Source: Bacteroidota bacterium
GTDB taxonomy: Bacteria > Bacteroidota > Bacteroidia > Chitinophagales > Chitinophagaceae
Assembly (NCBI GenBank): GCA_018268105.1
Contig: JAFDXG010000091.1
Coordinates: forward strand, 1-54,120
Length of the DNA: 54,120 bases
Direction of reading: 5' to 3'
The translations under genes and the position numbers were made by a program. Each line of letters begins with the position of its first letter. Position 1 is the stretch's first letter. This document shows, piece by piece, positions 42,361-50,644 of the stretch. A model generated the notes under the pieces. That model did no database searches, had not been told where the DNA came from, and saw nothing but the letters and a program-made list of their open reading frames with translations.

Positions 42361-43614
42361 TTATGAAACTTGTTTCTCTATATTTTTTGTAAAGAGTATT
42401 ACTATCAGTCCTATTACAAATACCAGTGAAAATATATAAATCGCATTCCCATATCCCCCCAAAGCAGTTACTAAAATCCCCACAAAAAGTACTGCTGTTC
42501 CTGTAAACAGCCGGCCGATATTGAAACAAAAACCGGTAGCCGATGATCGGATACCGGTAGAAAACAAATGCGGGATATAATAAGATAACACGCCCTGGCT
42601 GATACCGAAGAATAATGCCATTACAGCTATTTCAGCATAAATCAGCGGGCTGAACGCTTTATTGGTTTTGAAAAGGATAAACGATAACACTGCAGATACC
42701 GCAAAACAAAGCAACATGGATTTGCGTAGTCCAATTGCATTCAAAAACCAGCCTGAGAAAAATCCGCCTGCCAGCCCCCCCATTCCCATCAGCATCATAC
42801 TGAGCCCCCTTTCTTTCTGCCCGTCATTGTCTGTAATTAAACTTTGTACCCAGGTGGGCAACCATGAAAATATCGCCCACAAACCTATCAGCATTGATCC
42901 GAATACAATGGAACCAATTATTAATTCCCTTTGATGACCCCCTGAGAATACCAACCATGGATTGTGATTTTTATGTTGAGCATTTTGTCTGTTGAGCAAC
43001 CATGCGTCTGATTCTTTTACTAACCATATCACTGCCAAACCAACTAACAGGGGCAGTATACCTACGATTGCAAAAGCCATTCGCCAAAAACTGATATTGA
43101 AGGTAATGAGCCCTGCCGAAAAAATGCCAATGGGAAATGCAATGGAAAGTATGCCAATAAATACTGCCTTGTTTTTGGTTGGCCATGCTTCACTTACCAT
43201 GGTGATACTAATTACCAGTACGCCGCCTACGCCAAAGCCACTCATAAACCGGCATAATACGATGCCCCACCAGTTTTGCATCATGCCTGTAAGCAGAGTA
43301 AATAAGCCGTACCATGCAATGGACAGCAGCAGCGCTTTTTTTCTGCCGGTGCGGTCGCTTAACATACCCCAGCTAAAACCTCCGAATGCCCATCCGAAAA
43401 TAAATACCGCATTGATATAAGCGCCGATGCGTGCCTGCGCTGCAGCATCGGCAGTTATATGCATATCTCTGACAACCTCCGGGAGATATGTTGACATCAG
43501 CGTAGAGACTGTTCCGCCTATTGCATCGCCTAAAAAGCAAATGAAAAAAAGCGTCCAGTGAGCCGATGTTATTTTTTGTTTTTCTATTTGAGAAACTATT
43601 GCCGTCATAACCAT
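42361..43614 (-). CDS. Major facilitator superfamily transporter
   Basis: The 417-residue protein is a 12-TM MFS transporter. The signature of the loop between helices 2 and 3 is seen as GMLSDRTGRKKALL, with a related RRP-free second half (LNAIGLRKSMLLCF). Other family-like parts are GFGVGGVLVISITMVSEAWPTKNK and EGP-like SDAWLL. Texture is that of the drug/metabolite or aromatic-acid proton symporter branches; direction and substrate are not visible. A second ATG two codons later (43608) is equally plausible. It overlaps the transcriptional order between the receptor (2 bases upstream) and the second CMD-like gene (20 bases downstream), which implies that the imported or exported compound is the substrate of that unit. 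Confidence 0.9.
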   Translation of the reverse strand: MVMTAIVSQIEKQKITSAHWTLFFICFLGDAIGGTVSTLMSTYLPEVVRDMHITADAAAQARIGAYINAVFIFGWAFGGFSWGMLSDRTGRKKALLLSIAWYGLFTLLTGMMQNWWGIVLCRFMSGFGVGGVLVISITMVSEAWPTKNKAVFIGILSIAFPIGIFSAGLITFNISFWRMAFAIVGILPLLVGLAVIWLVKESDAWLLNRQNAQHKNHNPWLVFSGGHQRELIIGSIVFGSMLIGLWAIFSWLPTWVQSLITDNDGQKERGLSMMLMGMGGLAGGFFSGWFLNAIGLRKSMLLCFAVSAVLSFILFKTNKAFSPLIYAEIAVMALFFGISQGVLSYYIPHLFSTGIRSSATGFCFNIGRLFTGTAVLFVGILVTALGGYGNAIYIFSLVFVIGLIVILFTKNIEKQVS

Positions 43615-43616
43615 GC

Positions 43617-46385
43617 TTATTTTAATAGTCCGTCAAAAACAATAGAAACATAATAAAGCGCCCCGACATACGGCGATCCGAAGGCCTGATAAATACGATT
43701 GTTAAGCACATTGCTTCCTCCTAATTTGATTGTGGAGTGAATAGAAGGGATTTTTTTATTCACCTGCAGATCAACAAGGGAGTAAGCGCCGATTCGGCCC
43801 GGACGGTTGCCATTGAAAGTACCATACCAATCAAAAGCATCCTGCCAGTGCCAGTTGATATTAAACCCGAAGTTCTTAAATACATTGGCATTGCCGAAGC
43901 CGAGGTTGGTAGTGAACTTTGGCGTGTTGAATGCCGGGATATTATTAGGATTGGCATTCATCAGATTAAATTCAGCCCAGGTAAGATTTCCAGTAAGTGT
44001 ATAGCCTTTAGGCAAAGAATACGAAAGCCCTGCAGAAGCACCTTGCGATGAAACTTTATCCGGTGCATTAGTATATAACTGAAATGCCTGGACATCTCCA
44101 TTTGGAATATCTGCCGCCGCAGCAACACTCACGCCGCCATTTCCATCAGAGATGATATTCTTTGGACGTATTACCACTGTATTGATGATGAAATTGGTAT
44201 AGGAGCTATGATAGTAATTAAGATCAATCAACAGCTTATCCTGTATTAAACCTTTATAACCCAGTTCAAATGCTTTTTGTCTTTCAGGTTTTATATAGGC
44301 TACATCAGACTGCTCGAGCAGGTGTTTGTTTTCTGCAATAGCCTGGGGGAATGGCGTATTGTTGGCCATAGCTGCGCCAAATGCAGCGCCAAACGCGCCT
44401 ACAGATGAAGCGGTGAATGAATTTTCGTATACATTCATCCCCTTGCTGTTGTTAGGCGCACCGCCTAAAATGGTAATAGGTCCTACATTCAGATGTATGT
44501 AAAGATCAACCGGAGTGGGATTCCTGAAACCCGTTTGATAAGATGCCCTGAAATTGTGGACTTTTGCTACGGTATAAACAGCAGAGAATCGAGGGGTATA
44601 GCTACCGGAGAAATTATTGTTTTTATCAAAGCGAACCGAAGCAGTAAGTTTTAATCTGTCATCCAACAGTTTTTTTGCAGCCTGCACAAAAGCGCCATAT
44701 TCTTTTATGGTTATCTTTTGATCTTTATCTTCAAACAATGAGCCGTTAGTAAACATATCGTAGTAGCGGAAATTACCTCCTGCCAACAATTCAAATACTT
44801 TGATATGATCAGTAAAATCGTATTGACCTTCTACATGATAAAATTTACTATTGCTGAAAACCCCGGCGCCACTTAAACCATAATTATGAATAAGATTATC
44901 CTTCGCCTGATTAAAAGCGGCAGTCCCTGGCATTAACCTTCCTTCATCCGCAAATGCACGGGCAGCACTATGACTTGCTGCTGTTACACCATTTATATCG
45001 CCATCGTATGCAGCGGCATACCTGGCAAACCAGGTATTGTCTGCATTGCCGGGAGAGACAACCTGACCATTCAAATCTTTTACCCAGGTTCTGTTAAGAA
45101 ACTGTGCCAGCGAACGGGTATTATAGGAGTCATGTGAGTTTTCGATAACCGAATAAGCACGCAGGAAATAATTGCTTCCTTTTAGTTCTGCACGGTGCTG
45201 CTGCAGTACAAAATTATTCAGGTCAAAGCGACTGCTACCGGTATAACTGGAGGTGCCTTTACCAAAATTATACTGGTAGGATATTTCCATATTGTTGCTA
45301 ATGCGGTAATGAAGAGCACCACCCAGCTTAAGGCTGTACACATCATAGTTCATGAGGTTTTTTTCTTCATACCCGGTTCTGGAAACCCGGCCTATGCCCG
45401 CCAGTGTACGTACAACTTCATCGCCATAAACATTAACTTCATCTTTGCCGGGATTGTTGGGTCCGCGCTGTCCAACTGGTGTCTGTGCATCTATATCGGT
45501 ATAATTATTGGCATACCAGTCTACGCCTGTTAAATATGAAGCATTAATTTTAAAGGCAAAACGATTCTTAAATGCTTTGGCATATCGCAATGCAAAATCA
45601 TACAATCCATGCGGTTTTATCTCATCCTCATTGATGTGGTTGATTCCTGTTTTTGCCTGGAGTGTCAGGCCCTGGTATTTAAAGGGGTCTTTGGTATGCA
45701 TCATTAATACCCCATTGAATGCAATAGGTCCATACAATGCAGAAGCTGCTCCCGGAATAATTTCCACACTTTCAATATCAATATCAGAAGTGCCAAATTG
45801 GTTACCAACGGCAAAGTTTAAACCAGGTGTTTGATTATCCACCCCGTCTATTAGTTGAAGAAAACGCTGGTTGCCGGTATTATTAAATCCCCTGGTATTT
45901 ATTTGCTTGTACGTTAAGCTGCTGGTGACAGCCTCTACGCCTTTCAGTTGTAGCAACCCGTCATAAAAAGAAAGCGAGGCATTTTCCCGTATGGCTTTAA
46001 GGTTCATCTTCTCTATACTTACCGGAGATTGCAAAATATTCTCATTCGCCCTTGAAGCTGCAAATACGATTTCGTTCAGCAGGGTTTCTTTTTGTTTTAG
46101 CTGCACGCTTATTTTTTCTGTATGATCTTTAATCAGCACTTCTTCGTCGCTATAGCCGGTAGCAGAAACAACCAGGATAACCGGCAGTTTCAGTTTGCTT
46201 AGCGACAGGTTAAAATCGCCTTTAGCATCTGTTACTGTTCCTGAAAGTTTATCTTTTACCACGATGCTGGCGCCGGCTACAGGTTCCCCCGCAACTGAGC
46301 TCTTTACACTGCCCGATACGATAATATTTTGAGTATAGGCTTTGAATGAAATGATGAGAAATAAAAGGCTTAATATTTTGTTCAT
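43617..46385 (-). CDS. TonB-dependent receptor with carboxypeptidase-regulatory domain
   Basis: The 922-residue protein has a signal peptide (ending KAYTQ), a CarboxypepD_reg/CNA-B-like domain (~residues 24-105, GSVKSSVAGEPVAGASIVVKDKLSGTVTDA), a plug (INTRGFNNTGNQRFLQLIDGVDNQ, IEIIPGAASALYGPIAFNG-type segment) and a 22-strand barrel ending in an aromatic strand (GALYYVSIVFDGLLK). It is not a SusC: it lacks the SusC/RagA length and no SusD follows. It should take up a large or scarce ligand across the outer membrane, energised by TonB-ExbBD. It lies between the first CMD-like gene (15 bases) and the MFS gene (2 bases), so all five genes are probably co-transcribed. Confidence 0.92.
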   Translation of the reverse strand: MNKILSLLFLIISFKAYTQNIIVSGSVKSSVAGEPVAGASIVVKDKLSGTVTDAKGDFNLSLSKLKLPVILVVSATGYSDEEVLIKDHTEKISVQLKQKETLLNEIVFAASRANENILQSPVSIEKMNLKAIRENASLSFYDGLLQLKGVEAVTSSLTYKQINTRGFNNTGNQRFLQLIDGVDNQTPGLNFAVGNQFGTSDIDIESVEIIPGAASALYGPIAFNGVLMMHTKDPFKYQGLTLQAKTGINHINEDEIKPHGLYDFALRYAKAFKNRFAFKINASYLTGVDWYANNYTDIDAQTPVGQRGPNNPGKDEVNVYGDEVVRTLAGIGRVSRTGYEEKNLMNYDVYSLKLGGALHYRISNNMEISYQYNFGKGTSSYTGSSRFDLNNFVLQQHRAELKGSNYFLRAYSVIENSHDSYNTRSLAQFLNRTWVKDLNGQVVSPGNADNTWFARYAAAYDGDINGVTAASHSAARAFADEGRLMPGTAAFNQAKDNLIHNYGLSGAGVFSNSKFYHVEGQYDFTDHIKVFELLAGGNFRYYDMFTNGSLFEDKDQKITIKEYGAFVQAAKKLLDDRLKLTASVRFDKNNNFSGSYTPRFSAVYTVAKVHNFRASYQTGFRNPTPVDLYIHLNVGPITILGGAPNNSKGMNVYENSFTASSVGAFGAAFGAAMANNTPFPQAIAENKHLLEQSDVAYIKPERQKAFELGYKGLIQDKLLIDLNYYHSSYTNFIINTVVIRPKNIISDGNGGVSVAAAADIPNGDVQAFQLYTNAPDKVSSQGASAGLSYSLPKGYTLTGNLTWAEFNLMNANPNNIPAFNTPKFTTNLGFGNANVFKNFGFNINWHWQDAFDWYGTFNGNRPGRIGAYSLVDLQVNKKIPSIHSTIKLGGSNVLNNRIYQAFGSPYVGALYYVSIVFDGLLK

Positions 46386-46400
46386 GTGTAATGAATTATA

Positions 46401-46970
46401 CTATTTAACTGTATTTTTTAAATGATTGTAGCCCTGGGGCAAACGGGTGTATCCATGATGTACAATGCGATCAGCGAGTGCAGTATAAAATTCTGGATCG
46501 GTTGGCGTTGCTGCCCCTAAACCGTCCACATATTTATTGTAAAGGCAAAACAATGCGGCAATGAGTACGGTATCATGAATTTCCATATCCGTAGCCCCTG
46601 TATTTTTTGCTTTGGCTATCGCTTCTTCGCTGACAAGTTTGCCACTTTTTTGCACCAGGGAAGCAATGTGCAACAGGCTTTTCATTTTTTCAGAAACAGG
46701 CGCTGTGTCAATATCTGTAATCACGCATTGGGTAGTGGTATTATCCCCCAACAATACATTAGCAGCGGCAGTATGGGCGGAGGTGCAGAATTTGCAGCCA
46801 TTGCCATAGCTCACGATACTTGCTATTAATTCCCGCTCTCCCTGCGTCAGCGATGAGGGCCCGCGCAAAAGTAATTGGGTAAGCTCCCGTATTGGTGCCG
46901 CAGAGTCTTTACGATATTCTAACAAACCTGTTATGCCCGGGAGGTGCTGCTCCACTTGAATATGTGGCAT
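46401..46970 (-). CDS. AhpD/carboxymuconolactone-decarboxylase-like protein, first copy
   Basis: The frame extends upstream to 47033, but ATG 46970 is preferred, because the product then starts MPHIQVEQHLPGITGLLEYR, mirroring the other two copies. The 189-residue protein carries GERELIASIVSYGNGCKFC (E47, C59, C62) and H66, and ATDMEIHDTVLIAALFCLYN, then KYVDGLG. It heads the five-gene unit and precedes the TonB-dependent receptor by 15 bases. A perfect 10-bp inverted repeat lies 47 bases upstream. The longer form would add a 21-residue extension without a signal peptide that resembles nothing. Substrate is unknown. Confidence 0.85.
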   Translation of the reverse strand: MPHIQVEQHLPGITGLLEYRKDSAAPIRELTQLLLRGPSSLTQGERELIASIVSYGNGCKFCTSAHTAAANVLLGDNTTTQCVITDIDTAPVSEKMKSLLHIASLVQKSGKLVSEEAIAKAKNTGATDMEIHDTVLIAALFCLYNKYVDGLGAATPTDPEFYTALADRIVHHGYTRLPQGYNHLKNTVK

Positions 46971-47016
46971 AAGACAATAATTAAAATGAAATAATAATAA
47001 AAGTGCATCAACATAT

Positions 47017-47054
47017 TCATGTTCATTTACCATATAATATAGCCATGAACATGA
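47017..47054. promoter_or_regulatory. Perfect 10-bp inverted repeat, possible operator
   Basis: Bases 47017-47026 (tcatgttcat) and 47045-47054 (atgaacatga) are exact complements with an 18-base A/T-rich spacer. They lie 47-84 bases upstream of the CMD-like start at 46970. The arms suggest a dimeric regulator binding two half-sites, or a hairpin in an mRNA leader. No regulator gene is adjacent. Confidence 0.45.
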
Positions 47055-47100
47055 TCGGTTAATACCTGGATTGCAGCGCTATGTTAGAGGCAGTGGGTTT

Positions 47101-47199
47101 TGAGCTGTGAGCTTTGAGCTTTGGGTGACAAGTAATAGAATAGTAAAGATTGTTTCGCATTTCACATCTCAACTCTCTCACGTCTCTCACCTCTCTCCA
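47101..47199. repeat. Low-complexity short-word repeat between the CMD unit and the next gene
   Basis: Bases 47101-47127 read as tgagctgtgagctttgagct followed by ttgggtg, and 47161-47199 as a pyrimidine-rich run of ctcaactctctcacgtctct type words. The first part resembles the tract at 17738-17834. No gene is seen in the interval 47034-47234, apart from the inverted repeat at its right-hand side for the minus-strand unit. Confidence 0.45.
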
Positions 47200-47234
47200 T
47201 TCAATCCCACGCAGTAATAACATAAGCCTGAAAA

Positions 47235-47783
47235 TTAAACCGCAGCATCCGGAGGCTGAATGATACATTTTGAATAGATGTACAAAATAGGGGAGGAAAA
47301 AGAATGATAAAATTGTTCCTCTGCCAGGAGCATCCCCGGTCGGGGATATATTATTTCGTAGTTCTCATACTCGCCCGATATAGACACCTTCTTAATATTG
47401 GTATCCTTGCTTTTTGGGGCAGGCAGGTCATTTACATGGTTGGCATATTGTTGTTCTGCATTGCGCAATCTTGTTTGAGTAGTATTTGGCAGACAGAGTA
47501 AATATAAAGTATCGTTCAGATATTTCCGCTTTACATAATTATAATGAACACCACCCCATTCAATTTCCCCGTCAATTCGTTCATAGTCATTCCCATCCAC
47601 GCTGTAAGGCACGGTTACCGGAACTTTTACCAATATCAGGTCTTTGTCTGAATAATACCCGTTCTCGATATGTTCTAAAGTGGTTTTACTGTTTTGGTGC
47701 TGCAAAAACCGGAACATAAGCGTATAGCCCGCAAGATTAAATACGTGAAGTGAAATTAATAATATGGAAAAGAGTTGCCTCAA
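47235..47783 (-). CDS. Hypothetical membrane-anchored protein
   Basis: The 182-residue protein has a hydrophobic N terminus (residues ~4-26, LFSILLISLHVFNLAGYTLMF) that serves as a signal anchor or uncleaved signal peptide. The following 150 residues are mostly beta and polar, with VPVTVPYSVDGNDYERIDGE and NEY-type motifs (YNYVKRKYLNDTLYLLCLP). I know no function. It is not close to the CMD unit (about 260 bases from its first start) and the intervening DNA is repetitive, so it is probably a separate transcript. The C terminus shows no lipobox or sorting motif. Confidence 0.6.
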   Translation of the reverse strand: MRQLFSILLISLHVFNLAGYTLMFRFLQHQNSKTTLEHIENGYYSDKDLILVKVPVTVPYSVDGNDYERIDGEIEWGGVHYNYVKRKYLNDTLYLLCLPNTTQTRLRNAEQQYANHVNDLPAPKSKDTNIKKVSISGEYENYEIIYPRPGMLLAEEQFYHSFSSPILYIYSKCIIQPPDAAV

Positions 47784-47829
47784 ATCAGCAGTTATGAATA
47801 TTTAAAAGTAGGTATTTTTTTAGAAATAT

Positions 47830-48048
47830 ATGAAAACGTATTTATTTCCAGTTTTTGTCCTATACCTAATCCCCCGGTCGGTAAGGCAGCAAAGCGGTCA
47901 GCTTAATTGGGAAAAGAAGTTCCCGTCACCGGTACATGCTTCGTAACAGGGTGATTGTTCAAAAGATGGGATGGCCGTGTATATGGCTGCCGGTATCGAA
48001 AGGCTTTCATCCATTCAAAAAGTTGAAAACCCAGGCTATACAAATTAA
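47830..48048 (+). pseudogene. Interrupted short secreted-protein ORF
   Basis: An ATG at 47830 begins a hydrophobic, signal-peptide-like stretch (KTYLFPVFVLYLIP) and continues to QSGQLNWEKKFPSPVHAS, then meets an in-frame TAA at 47944-47946. After the TAA the same phase stays open to 48046-48048, reading CSKDGMAVYMAAGIERLSSI and QKVENPGYTN. The protein-like composition on both sides suggests a small gene split by one stop. Nothing upstream suggests an alternative start, and I cannot assign a family. Confidence 0.4.
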
Positions 48049-48069
48049 CCTGTTACCGGTACTATGGTT

Positions 48070-49047
48070 CTAAAACTTATCACTGTTATCATTCCCGCTT
48101 TCAGCCATATTCTCCCTTTGAGCTAAATGTATCGTTGAGTCTACATGCAGCTTTCCTGCAATATTTAATTTAGCGAGACCGAGCATTTTTACAATAGACC
48201 CTTCAATTTTATTTTTCTCTGAAAAAGCAATAAGGTGTCCTTCGCCCGGAATCATTTCTATGCTGAGGTAAGGAACATTAGTGAGATGGGTTTGTGCAAA
48301 TTTCGCATTGGAAGTATATACCAGTTCATCATTGGCGCCCTGCAGGTAGATTACCGGCACTTTGATATTACTCCAGTAAGGGAGCATTTTGGCAAGCTCC
48401 GATTTGTGATGAATTTTCTCCGTATTGGCTGATTGCAGCATACGCGGAATAAACCAGTTGAGTAATGGTGATTCTATAATAGGAGTAAACCAGTAAGTTT
48501 TTTCTTCACCCGGCGCAATTGCCGGAGCAATCAGCACCAGTCCATCCACCAGGTTAGGATAATCCATTGCCAGCCGGCACGCTATGGCCGTACCATAAGA
48601 TGCACCCACTACTATCATTGGATGATGAATTTTATTGAGGCTGTCTACCACAGGTACTATCATCTGCACCTGCTTTTCTATTGAGGGTTCCGGTTTACCT
48701 AATCCTGAAAAACCATAGCCGGCGCGGTCTACTGCGTACATTTTGGCTTTTTGCAACAGCAGGCTGTCGCTCATATAGTCTTTATAATAACTTAATGAAC
48801 TGGGCGCACCATGAATAAACAAAATGGTAGCAGAAGTATCGCTGCCCGATGCTGCATATCTTATTCTTCTGTGTAAAGCATTATAATAACCTATTGCAGT
48901 CGACAACCCTTTTTGAGAAAAATAGGCTTTGTACTCCTGATCGTCCATGCGAAATTGTACAAATCTGTCTGCAATCAGTAAAAAGATAATAAAAAGTACA
49001 GTGATAACTACACCTAACTTCACAACAAATCCCGCGGTCTTTTTCAT
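48070..49047 (-). CDS. Membrane-anchored alpha/beta hydrolase
   Basis: The 325-residue protein begins with a transmembrane segment (~residues 7-30), then an alpha/beta hydrolase fold: oxyanion-hole region LFIHGAPSSLSYYKD, nucleophile elbow VVGASYGTAIA with S150, a likely acid in VIYLQGANDELVYTSNA, and the catalytic His in MIPGEGHLIAF. It should act on an ester or amide at the outer face of the inner membrane. A TAAGTTTG box ends only 4 bases before the ATG, which would make the mRNA leaderless. The gene runs alone and toward the interrupted ORF. Substrate is unknown. Confidence 0.88.
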   Translation of the reverse strand: MKKTAGFVVKLGVVITVLFIIFLLIADRFVQFRMDDQEYKAYFSQKGLSTAIGYYNALHRRIRYAASGSDTSATILFIHGAPSSLSYYKDYMSDSLLLQKAKMYAVDRAGYGFSGLGKPEPSIEKQVQMIVPVVDSLNKIHHPMIVVGASYGTAIACRLAMDYPNLVDGLVLIAPAIAPGEEKTYWFTPIIESPLLNWFIPRMLQSANTEKIHHKSELAKMLPYWSNIKVPVIYLQGANDELVYTSNAKFAQTHLTNVPYLSIEMIPGEGHLIAFSEKNKIEGSIVKMLGLAKLNIAGKLHVDSTIHLAQRENMAESGNDNSDKF

Positions 49048-49051
49048 AATG

Positions 49052-49059
49052 CAAACTTA
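49052..49059 (-). promoter_or_regulatory. Putative -7 element giving a leaderless hydrolase mRNA
   Basis: On the minus strand TAAGTTTG is an exact match to TAnnTTTG and ends 4 bases before the hydrolase ATG. With transcription starting 5-7 bases downstream of the box, the transcript would begin at or inside the start codon. No clear -33 TTTG is seen, so this is a possibility only. Confidence 0.35.
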
Positions 49060-49147
49060 GCCATTGCCGGCAAAAGAAAAAGGTTGTACAGGCTGATTTT
49101 CTGTTAAACACAGGTAAAATTTGTTATACCGTGTCCGGTGCGGTATA

Positions 49148-49672
49148 TTAAAATTGTAATGTTGCATCAGTATCAGGGAAAGACAAACGGGTACTCTTAC
49201 GTGTCCCGTTCGTTTTTACATGTATCAGGTTTATCTGTTCTTCTTTATAGCTGTAAAGCAGGTTATTGAATATTTGAATTGATGTGAAGGGTTGTACATC
49301 CGGAACAAAAAAATAACACCAGGCTGCCTCTCCTTCAATATCGTAGCCCACATAACTGAGAGCTGCATTTTTGCCTCCAATATTCAGTTTCAGATGTTTT
49401 TCAATATACCCGGCAATTTGTTTGTCAAGAAGTTTTTTGTCCTCAGGTTTATATAAATCTACTTTGGTGTTATATACGGTCTTCAGTGTTTGTTCAAAAT
49501 CATCGGTAAAAATTTTACAGGCGATTTCCAATTCTTTTTTCGCAGCATTATAATCTATCTCCGTCACACTTACATAATAAGGATGAGCAGCAGGTGCTGT
49601 CGAATGTTCAGGCAGATTATATTGAATACACAACAGGCAACACAACATCATCCAGGCTGAATATTTATTCAT
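49148..49672 (-). CDS. DUF6702-family secreted protein
   Basis: The 174-residue protein has an N-terminal hydrophobic segment (MNKYSAWMMLCCLLCIQYN) acting as a signal peptide. The mature part, with AHPYYVSVTEIDYNAAKKELEIACKIFTDDFEQTL and VDLYKPEDKKLLDKQIAGYI, resembles the Bacteroidota DUF6702 family, usually next to peptidase genes. No peptidase is adjacent here. Function is unknown. It lies 100 bases upstream of the hydrolase gene on the same strand and may share its transcript. The phase and codon choice match the neighbours. Confidence 0.7.
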   Translation of the reverse strand: MNKYSAWMMLCCLLCIQYNLPEHSTAPAAHPYYVSVTEIDYNAAKKELEIACKIFTDDFEQTLKTVYNTKVDLYKPEDKKLLDKQIAGYIEKHLKLNIGGKNAALSYVGYDIEGEAAWCYFFVPDVQPFTSIQIFNNLLYSYKEEQINLIHVKTNGTRKSTRLSFPDTDATLQF

Positions 49673-49706
49673 TTCTTTTTAAATGTCCTGCAAAATTCAG
49701 GGTAAT

Positions 49707-50073
49707 TTAGTTAAAGGGCGACTTAATTTTTTGGGCGATCATTTCAACCTCTATCTTCAGGTCAATCCCGGGTTTTAAAAATTTTGCCCCTTTTGCTTAA
49801 TCTCTGCGTAGTATGTTGCAACATCTTTAAACAGCTTTGTTCATATAAGCCAACCGCAGCCGTTAGTATCAGTTGGGTAGTGGCACTAACCAACTGAGGG
49901 TTTTTTTTGAGTTTGGCTTTCAGGTATTTCTAATAATTACGGTTTTTGGTGTAATCACTTTGATCGGTTAGTACGGCAACAACATCTAACACACTAAACT
50001 ACCACCTGGTGTGTTCATCGTCCCAAACGGCACGTACTTCACGGTCGTTAAAAAAGCGGATAGATATTTTCAT
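49707..50073 (-). pseudogene. Decayed BRO-N/phage antirepressor-like gene
   Basis: From ATG 50073 the frame reads KISIRFFNDREVRAVWDDEH, then TRW, TAG (49999-50001), FSVLDVVAVLTDQSDYTKNR, NY, TAG (49930-49932) and KYLKAKLKKNPQLVSATTQ. This order (VW, WxFSVxDVV, L-T-x-x-x-D-Y, YWxKLK, Q-L-x-x-x-x-Q-L) is that of BRO-N domains in phage antirepressors and DinD-type proteins, where tryptophans are expected at or next to both TAG positions. Further on, the other two frames carry KDVATYYAEIKQKG and KFLKPGIDLKIEVEMIAQKI, then SPFN and a TAA at 49707-49709, so at least two frame changes occurred. The 645-base gap between annotated genes is filled mostly by this remnant. Confidence 0.65.
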
Positions 50074-50317
50074 TTGTTTCTTGAGTTTATTTAGTCTGAC
50101 AATTTTATATATCAGCATGACCCACCTTTAATTCAGCCTATGAGTTTGTTTCGTAATCTAAAAAACATTCATCCGGTAACTTAAAAAATAGCTTTCAACA
50201 TTTTCTTCCGTCTGTCAAAATTTTCGTTGTCCGCCGAATTTGTTAGCCATTAATTGACGACAAATATATCCAAACAATAAAAAAGCATTTGCAAGGGTAT
50301 TCTAAACCACAAATAAG

Positions 50318-50578
50318 TCAAGCCATTGCTGTCAAGAGTTCCTTTTGATAGTCAACGTGTTTGATGGAGGTATAAATTTCACAGGAAGTATATATACCCG
50401 AACTAACCACCACATACTGCAAATTGTAGGTATACCCTGAGCCGGTAAACACTTTAATACCTTTGATAATTTCCAGGTTATCTCCTTTTACCAGTTTCAG
50501 TTTGCCTGCTATATTAATTGTAGCTGGTATTCTACATTTCTTGCTGCTATACCACCGGGTTTGTTTCCCTTTTGCCAT
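50318..50578 (-). CDS. Small hypothetical protein
   Basis: The 86-residue ORF reads MAKGKQTRWYSSKKCRIPAT, then NIAGKLKLVKGDNLEIIKGI, KVFTGSGYTYNLQYVVVSSG and IYTSCEIYTSIKHVD. It looks protein-like (beta-strand alternation, stop near the 3' end), but has no recognised family. Upstream in another frame, MQQSEYTYYNGESWQKGNK reads up to the same place, so the real gene may be a longer protein broken by a frameshift, or an overlapping pair. No promoter was found. It lies between a decayed BRO-N gene and repeat element 1. Confidence 0.4.
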   Translation of the reverse strand: MAKGKQTRWYSSKKCRIPATINIAGKLKLVKGDNLEIIKGIKVFTGSGYTYNLQYVVVSSGIYTSCEIYTSIKHVDYQKELLTAMA

Positions 50579-50644
50579 GACTCACCGTTATAATAGGTAT
50601 ATTCTGATTGCTGCATCCTCACTGTTGCATTAGCAAAACGGTTT

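Noticed and set aside
47161..47199. Pyrimidine-rich words that might be a CRISPR-like or tandem array
   Set aside because: The words are short and uneven, with no constant repeat-spacer length and no cas genes nearby.
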